DNA of 19,937 bases from assembly GCA_002299915.1 (NCBI GenBank), contig DBOG01000058.1, forward strand, positions 38,425-58,361, in the 5' to 3' direction. Of this stretch, positions 15,393-19,937 are shown piece by piece (within the stretch, counting starts at the first letter, position 1; every line of letters starts with the position of its first letter). A program made the translations under genes and the position numbers. The stretch comes from Proteobacteria bacterium UBA652. Its GTDB lineage: Bacteria > Pseudomonadota > Gammaproteobacteria > Nitrosococcales > Methylophagaceae. The notes under the pieces were generated by a model. The model was given only the letters and a program-made list of their open reading frames with translations, was not told the origin of the DNA and made no database searches.

Positions 15393-17927
15393 ATGCATTG
15401 TTATAGGTTCTTATTCATTCTATTGTTCTGTAGTGTTGGCTTTCCCGCCAGTAGTTATGCCGCCACCGAGCTACATAATGTAGAGCCGCTTTTTGTGGGC
15501 GTTTTCCTCAATGGCACCGAGCAAGAACCCATTAATATCTTTAAACAAGAAGACACTTATTGGCTCAGCACAGAGGATTGGCAAACACTACTCCAAATTC
15601 AGATTGAAATAACTTCCCCACCTTTTTCTATCAATAGTCCATTAGGACAACAAAAGATCGCAATCAATGATCTGCGTTCTGTTGATAATGTGGACTATCT
15701 ATCACAGCAAACATTAGCCAAACTGCTTAAAGTCGAGTTACAGTTTATTGATTCACTTTTTGCCGTGTCTTTAGATGTGCCATGGACACCTGGTGCCGCA
15801 TTAGCTACCGAATCTAAACTTGCAAAACCTAAGGCCAATAATGTCATTACTGCACCAAATAGTTCACTCAGTTTTATCAGATTCGAAAGCTTTAGCACCC
15901 ACCAATTTAATAATCAGAGTGATGATGTTTTCAGTACTCTGGATGCGGGCGGCCGATTTGCAACAGGTACCTGGGCATTCCAGATTTCTCAAGAATATCC
16001 TGATGCCAATACGCCTATTAAGCTCAATCGATATTATTGGGATAAATATACCGATCAACATGCTGTTCGCCTAGGGAGTAATTATATTGGTCTCAGTCCG
16101 TTGCTACATAACTATGACTTTACGGGTGGACAATGGGCCTACAGTAACCAAGGAATAGATCAATACACGGACTTCGAGCGGGCATTCTCGCAAGATAGTT
16201 TTCTGGCAAATGATCAGCTACAACAACGTACCATTAGCCAACAAGGTGGGCCACCAGCAGGTATCGCTGAGCTAAGAATAAACAATACACCTGTCGCGCG
16301 TGTGCGTATTGGCCTAGATGGTCGTTATGAATTTCGTAATATTCCTGAAACCATGGGTGGCTTTAAGGTAGCTGAAATATACCTCTATGAACGCCACCTC
16401 CAACAAGAACCACTCGCTATTATTGATTACACACGTACCTTAGTTTCAGGTATGCTAGGAAAGGGCGAAATATTAATGCGTAGCGGACTCGGTGAAACGG
16501 GTAACAGCCTGTATCCTGATGAACCTCAATCCGGTGACTTCGCTAGTTTTATTCAAGCACGCTATGGACTATCTGATCGATGGACGGTTGAAACCACCTT
16601 ACAGCGCAGCCTCAATGGTGATAATGAACTCTTGCTAACCAATCAATTTGCTATCAGCTCAAATTGGGCAACGGCATTCAGCCTCGCCAGCCGTAATAAT
16701 CATTTTGGTGCGCAAGCCGAACTAACAGGCCTAGGTAATAACTGGGATTTCCGTTTCCGAGGGCTTCACCGTAGCGATGCGTATCAACAAGCAGATAGTG
16801 ATAGTTTAGATGATTATAATTTGCGTACATTTTATCGCATTAATAAAGTATTTAACCTTGGTCTAGTAGGTCGTTATCTAAAAGATAATTCACAGCAAGA
16901 TATCAATTTCCTTTTACCTGCAGCAGATTGGAGACCCAATCCACAATTTTTTGCCAGTGCTGTGCCTAACTTTGATGGGAATTACCGCCTTCATGCTAAT
17001 TACAGATTCAACCCACGGCTACAATTTATTTCTGAATTTGAAGACGATCTATACACCCAACAATTGGATTACTATATTGATGATGACACCCTATTATCAA
17101 TCGCACATGAATACCGTCAAAAAGATGGTGAATTCAGTAGCTATACGCTATTAGACTGGCGCCCCAATGGCGACCAATATGCACTCTGGCGGGCAGGTGT
17201 CAGTCTTAATAATGGTGATTCCACGGGATATTTACTCTCCTGGCAACGCATATTTACCCCAGGGCTTGAACTGAGCTTGGAATATCACAATCAATACCGT
17301 CTATTTGAAGAAAATGAGGATAATCACTTCTTGATGGTCAACCTTATTGTTGATTTTGCCCATGTCGGAAAACGCTTTCTGCCTGCTGACAATCGTTATG
17401 TTAATGCTACCAGAGGTGGTATTGTTGGTTCCATTAAACACGCTAATGGGGATACTATTCCAGTAGATGATATTGCCTTCAGAATTAATGGCCGACAACT
17501 TAATCAACAACAAGCAGGTGGTTATTTCCATCTCAATCATCTTAAGCCGGGGACGTATCAAATTAGTATTGATGAAAGCAAACTACCCATAGAATATGCA
17601 CCTAAACACCGATATTATGACGTTGAAGTCGCTTCTTCTGCATTTACTGAAGTCAATTTTGAAGTGGTCGCCGAATACGGTATTGCAGGTAAAATTAGCC
17701 AACATAATGGTCAAGCCATAGCGGGTGCTAACATAACGTTGATATCAAATAATAATAAGGTCAGCCATAAAGCAAGCAGCAATCGTTTTGGTTTTTACCG
17801 AATAGATCAGCTCCCACCAGGTAATTATTCACTCACTGCAAATGATGGTGAAGGCAATATATCGCCAACGCTTATAATCGAGATTAAAAATGATTATCTA
17901 TTTGGACAAGATATCTTCTTCCAATAA
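15393..17927 (+). CDS. Divergent fimbrial usher-like outer-membrane protein
   Basis: 844 aa, near PapC's 836. Signal peptide MHCYRFLFILLFCSVGFPASSYA. The inferred order is an N-terminal periplasmic domain (~24-130, VGVFLNGTEQEPINIF), barrel strands, a plug-like domain at ~290-355 (GIAELRINNTPVARVRIGLDGRYEFRNIPE), many alternating barrel strands to ~660, and two C-terminal beta domains. The latter, at ~673-750 (GGIVGSIKHANGD...GYFHLNHLKPGTYQI) and ~760-844 (YGIAGKISQHNGQ...FGFYRIDQLPPGNYSL), look like carboxypeptidase-regulatory/CnaB modules. This is the usher layout, but the sequence is unlike classical PapC/FimD and the plug and CTDs are the clearest blocks. It starts 16 bp after the chaperone stop with a weak Shine-Dalgarno; an earlier in-frame ATG (15321) overlaps the chaperone gene. 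Probably the secretion and assembly pore for the two subunits. Confidence 0.78.
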   Translation: MHCYRFLFILLFCSVGFPASSYAATELHNVEPLFVGVFLNGTEQEPINIFKQEDTYWLSTEDWQTLLQIQIEITSPPFSINSPLGQQKIAINDLRSVDNVDYLSQQTLAKLLKVELQFIDSLFAVSLDVPWTPGAALATESKLAKPKANNVITAPNSSLSFIRFESFSTHQFNNQSDDVFSTLDAGGRFATGTWAFQISQEYPDANTPIKLNRYYWDKYTDQHAVRLGSNYIGLSPLLHNYDFTGGQWAYSNQGIDQYTDFERAFSQDSFLANDQLQQRTISQQGGPPAGIAELRINNTPVARVRIGLDGRYEFRNIPETMGGFKVAEIYLYERHLQQEPLAIIDYTRTLVSGMLGKGEILMRSGLGETGNSLYPDEPQSGDFASFIQARYGLSDRWTVETTLQRSLNGDNELLLTNQFAISSNWATAFSLASRNNHFGAQAELTGLGNNWDFRFRGLHRSDAYQQADSDSLDDYNLRTFYRINKVFNLGLVGRYLKDNSQQDINFLLPAADWRPNPQFFASAVPNFDGNYRLHANYRFNPRLQFISEFEDDLYTQQLDYYIDDDTLLSIAHEYRQKDGEFSSYTLLDWRPNGDQYALWRAGVSLNNGDSTGYLLSWQRIFTPGLELSLEYHNQYRLFEENEDNHFLMVNLIVDFAHVGKRFLPADNRYVNATRGGIVGSIKHANGDTIPVDDIAFRINGRQLNQQQAGGYFHLNHLKPGTYQISIDESKLPIEYAPKHRYYDVEVASSAFTEVNFEVVAEYGIAGKISQHNGQAIAGANITLISNNNKVSHKASSNRFGFYRIDQLPPGNYSLTANDGEGNISPTLIIEIKNDYLFGQDIFFQ

Positions 17928-17955
17928 TTAATTCATAATCCGCGATAACCATGAA

Positions 17956-17976
17956 TGACCCATTACGTCACTTTAT
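17956..17976 (+). promoter_or_regulatory. Candidate enhancer/operator, second copy (21-bp element)
   Basis: TGAC-N7-GTCA (17956-17970) followed by CTTTAT, 28 bp after the usher stop. Only two of 21 positions differ from 13168-13188. It is centred ~108 bp before the predicted sigma-54 start. It is in the same orientation as the first copy. Confidence 0.65.
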
Positions 17977-18025
17977 AACCTATCCTAACTTGTATCGCAC
18001 TTCATTAAAATATAAAATACATTTA

Positions 18026-18038
18026 AATCAATTAATTA
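18026..18038 (+). promoter_or_regulatory. IHF-like site, second promoter
   Basis: AATCAA-TTAA-TTA matches the IHF consensus WATCAA-N4-TTR at every defined position. It lies between the 21-bp element and the -24/-12 promoter. The surrounding region is AT-rich, so chance matches are possible, but the position is the one expected. Confidence 0.55.
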
Positions 18039-18043
18039 CATTA

Positions 18044-18060
18044 TAGGCATAGAAATTGCT
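18044..18060 (+). promoter_or_regulatory. Candidate sigma-54 -24/-12 promoter before the 28-codon ORF
   Basis: T-AGGCATA-GAAA-TTGCT has GG (18046-18047) and GC (18058-18059) 10 bp apart, with a perfect TTGCT -12 element. It matches 11 of 14 consensus positions and is homologous to the pilin promoter beyond the consensus (GGCAT-x-GAA, GCTT, then TTTAACT / TTTAACT nearby). Transcription would start near 18071. A TATAAT at 18066-18071 without a -35 is a competing sigma-70 hint. Confidence 0.6.
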
Positions 18061-18161
18061 TTAACTATAATAAGTGTAACGATTATTCATGTTTTCTTTA
18101 CACACCCTAGCGTCGAACTCTCTCGCCCGCTCAGGAAATCTGTTTTTAAAAGGTGAACATT

Positions 18162-18248
18162 ATGATCTCTAAATCTTATTTTTTTACACAAGCTTTTTTT
18201 ACAATCTTGTTGATTGTTATTTTTGCAGTCACTATTTTTGTCATCTAA
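18162..18248 (+). CDS. Possible 28-aa single-pass membrane peptide
   Basis: ATG 18162 to TAA 18246-18248 encodes 28 residues: a short n-region (MISKSYFFTQ, one lysine) and then almost entirely hydrophobic residues to the end (FFTILLIVIFAVTIFVI). That is one membrane helix with the positive charge at the N-terminus. Shine-Dalgarno AAGGTGA lies at 18150-18156 with 5-nt spacing. It sits ~90 nt downstream of the predicted sigma-54 start that resembles the pilin promoter. It could be a small membrane regulator, or a chance ORF within an RNA gene. No family recognised; its reality rests on ribosome site, hydrophobic pattern and promoter. Confidence 0.5.
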   Translation: MISKSYFFTQAFFTILLIVIFAVTIFVI

Positions 18249-18367
18249 AACAACACAAACCGGCTACAAATAGAGAGCAAGAACATCATTTCTTTTTGAG
18301 TTTTATCCCGTATTCAGGTACGCTTGCTTACGCCCCAACTAACTGGATATAACGCATAAGAGTACCC
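18249..18367. other. Gap before tatD-like gene
   Basis: 119 bp with no convincing hairpin, ORF or promoter. A T-rich run (TTTCTTTTTGAGTTTT, ~18289-18304) follows the small ORF but lacks a stem. Together with 17928-18161 it forms the longest weakly coding stretch of the window. Confidence 0.5.
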
Positions 18368-19144
18368 ATGCAGCTAATCGATAGCCACTGCCATCTAGAT
18401 TTCTCTGAGTTTGATTCCGATCGCAATGCGATTTTGGCACAATGCCAACACCTTAATATTCACCATATCCTGCTCCCAGCAGTCACCAGAGAAACATGGT
18501 CTAAACTTATAGCCACCTGTAAACAATATCCACAGCTACACCCTACACTTGGCTTACATCCCATGTTTATGGATAAACATCAAGCTGAAGATATTGCTGC
18601 ATTAAACCAAGCTGTAATCAGACATAATCCTATCGCAATCGGTGAAATTGGGCTGGATTTTTACCTACCTGACCATAATAAACCCGCACAGAAAACCCTT
18701 TTTAAGCAACAACTGGAAATCGCACAAACGCATAAACTGCCTGTATTGCTGCATATCCGTAAAGCTCATGATGATGCCCTGAAATTACTACGAGAAACAC
18801 GGGTATCAGGCGGTATCGTCCATGCTTTTAATGGCAGCCTTCAACAGGCAGAAAACTATATTAAATTAGGATTCCTATTTGGTATTGGCGGTGCCATCAC
18901 CCACCCACGCGCCACCAAACTCCGCCAGCGGGTGAAAGACCTACCCTTATCATCCTTAGCATTAGAAACAGATTCCCCAGATATGCCCCTATTTGAACGG
19001 CCAGGGCGTAATTCCCCTACCTATCTACCTGAAATACTCTCCTGCTTAGCAGAACTCAGAAATGAATCCATTGGCCGAATCGCACAAGTCACCACACACA
19101 ACGTGCAACACTTGTGGAAGGAGGACAGTCCTTTAATTGATTAG
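18368..19144 (+). CDS. yjjV: TatD-family metal-dependent hydrolase, YjjV type
   Basis: 258 aa (E. coli YjjV 259). TIM-barrel metallohydrolase of the TatD DNase family; members have metal-dependent DNase/exonuclease activity, but the physiological substrate of YjjV is not settled. Metal ligands: H7 and H9 (DSHCHLD), E93 (IGEIGLDFY), H129 (LLHIRKAHDD), H152 (GIVHAFNGS) and D202 (LETDSPDMPL). The DSPDMPL stretch and the GSLQQAE, GGAITHPRATK segments are closer to YjjV than to TatD or YcfH. The start follows the AGAG of the leader. Its stop codon overlaps the cydC stop by 4 bp on the other strand. Confidence 0.92.
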   Translation: MQLIDSHCHLDFSEFDSDRNAILAQCQHLNIHHILLPAVTRETWSKLIATCKQYPQLHPTLGLHPMFMDKHQAEDIAALNQAVIRHNPIAIGEIGLDFYLPDHNKPAQKTLFKQQLEIAQTHKLPVLLHIRKAHDDALKLLRETRVSGGIVHAFNGSLQQAENYIKLGFLFGIGGAITHPRATKLRQRVKDLPLSSLALETDSPDMPLFERPGRNSPTYLPEILSCLAELRNESIGRIAQVTTHNVQHLWKEDSPLID

Positions 19145-19937
19145 CTTAAGGTGATAATTTCATGCATGCCATCTAAGCCTGATTTTTTATGAGTAATCAA
19201 CAAAATGCTGGTTTTTGGCTTGTAGCTAATAATAGCATCAAGCATCTTTTTCTCGGTGACTGTATCCAAGCCTTCTCCCGGTTCATCTAGTATTAAAATA
19301 GGCGCATTCTTCAGTAAGGCACGGGCTATTGCAATACGTTTTGATTGCCCGCCAGATAGTTTAAGCCCTGCTTCGCCCACCCAAGTATCATAACCATCAG
19401 GCTGAGAAAGAATAAACTCATGGATCTGGGCTACACGGCAAACTTGTTCAATGTCAGCATCACTGGCATCCGGGTTTGCTAATAGTAAATTTCGCTTAAT
19501 GGTGCTATTAAATAAAATAGTGTATTGGGTAAGCACACTGAAATATTGGCGACAATCATCACTGTGATATTGATCCAATGAATGACCACCCAAACTTATT
19601 TTACCCTCGTTTATTGGCCAAAACCTTAATAATAGATTACTGACGCTGGTTTTACCTGCACCGCTTGGGCCAACAATTGCTAGCTTCTTGCCTTCAGCCA
19701 GTTTAAAACTGAGCGAATGAATAGCATCAATATCCGTATCAGGATAGCGAAAACTAACATTCTCAAATTCAATATCATAATGTTCTGCTTGGGGTGATGG
19801 CTGGCTAGGCTCTGTTATTAGTGGTTTAGTATCAACAATTTCAAAGACCCTTCTTGCCGCAGCCAGAGTTTCTGGTAACAGCTGAAATGCCAGTGGCAAC
19901 GGTGCAACAGCTTCAAAGCTAGCGAGCGCAAATAAGG
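19141..19937 (-). CDS. cydC: Thiol-reductant ABC exporter subunit CydC, 3' part
   Basis: Partial: the frame stays open to the window edge, and the residues upstream of the first in-window ATG (LFALASFEAVAPLPLAF) are typical CydC membrane-domain end sequence, so ATG 19899 is not a start. The ATPase domain is complete: Walker A GPSGAGKTS, Q-loop SVLTQYTILFNSTIKRNLLLA, signature LSGGQSKRIAIARALL, Walker B ILILDEPGEGLD and H-loop LLITHKKSG. CydDC exports cysteine and glutathione to the periplasm and is needed for cytochrome bd assembly. cydD would be expected upstream, beyond the window. It converges with the YjjV-type gene, sharing 4 bp. Confidence 0.9.
   Translation of the reverse strand, partial: LFALASFEAVAPLPLAFQLLPETLAAARRVFEIVDTKPLITEPSQPSPQAEHYDIEFENVSFRYPDTDIDAIHSLSFKLAEGKKLAIVGPSGAGKTSVSNLLLRFWPINEGKISLGGHSLDQYHSDDCRQYFSVLTQYTILFNSTIKRNLLLANPDASDADIEQVCRVAQIHEFILSQPDGYDTWVGEAGLKLSGGQSKRIAIARALLKNAPILILDEPGEGLDTVTEKKMLDAIISYKPKTSILLITHKKSGLDGMHEIITLS

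Noticed and set aside
17990..18018. TTGTAT-17 bp-TAAAAT as a sigma-70 promoter for the small ORF.
   Set aside because: The -35 matches only three positions in a very AT-rich stretch, while the sigma-54-like site 3' of it has exact spacing and a homologous twin. Not excluded, only weaker.

Overview
The window looks like a chromosomal segment from a gammaproteobacterium of moderate to low GC. The grounds are the housekeeping content and gene pairings: ilvA divergent from rpiA, lolC-lolD, a YcbB/YcbK cell-wall pair, trhO, a YjjV-type TatD nuclease and cydC. Genus cannot be assigned from sequence reading alone. Coding density is high, and the only sizeable non-coding stretches flank a fimbria-like operon (13078-13350 and 17928-18367).

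Layout. 27-1397 is a secreted glycine-betaine-type binding protein fused to a SnoaL-like domain, followed by an MdaB-like quinone reductase (1560-2111). ilvA (2174-3688, minus) is divergent from rpiA (3762-4424), which runs into lolC (4434-5684) and lolD (5677-6354); a DUF2062 membrane protein (6358-6873, minus) converges on them. A tight btuF-btuD-btuC-like ABC importer operon (7030-9671) leads into an L,D-transpeptidase (9686-11290), a Tat-exported YcbK-type protein (11409-11975) and trhO (12064-13077). Then comes a four-gene pilus-like operon: major subunit (13351-13914), second subunit (13930-14505), periplasmic chaperone (14522-15376) and usher-like outer-membrane protein (15393-17927). 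A 28-codon membrane peptide ORF (18162-18248), a TatD/YjjV hydrolase (18368-19144) and the 3' part of cydC (19141 to window end, minus) complete the window.

Most notable observation. Two non-coding regions, one before the pilin gene and one before the 28-codon ORF, share the same three-part architecture: a 21-bp element with TGAC-N7-GTCA half-sites (19 of 21 identical), an IHF-like site, and a sigma-54-like promoter with GG-N10-GC spacing. The pilin copy also carries three perfect 10-bp A-tract repeats (30 bp) that account for most of the 33-bp difference in spacing. This suggests that the pilus operon and the small membrane peptide (or an RNA) form a co-regulated sigma-54/enhancer-binding-protein unit. 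A near-perfect intrinsic terminator sits just after the pilin gene, inside the signal-peptide region of the second gene, as expected if the major subunit is made in excess.

The pilus operon is a divergent chaperone-usher-like system. The usher has PapC-like size and domain order but two carboxypeptidase-regulatory-like/CnaB-like C-terminal domains, the chaperone is unusually long, and no obvious two-domain adhesin is encoded.
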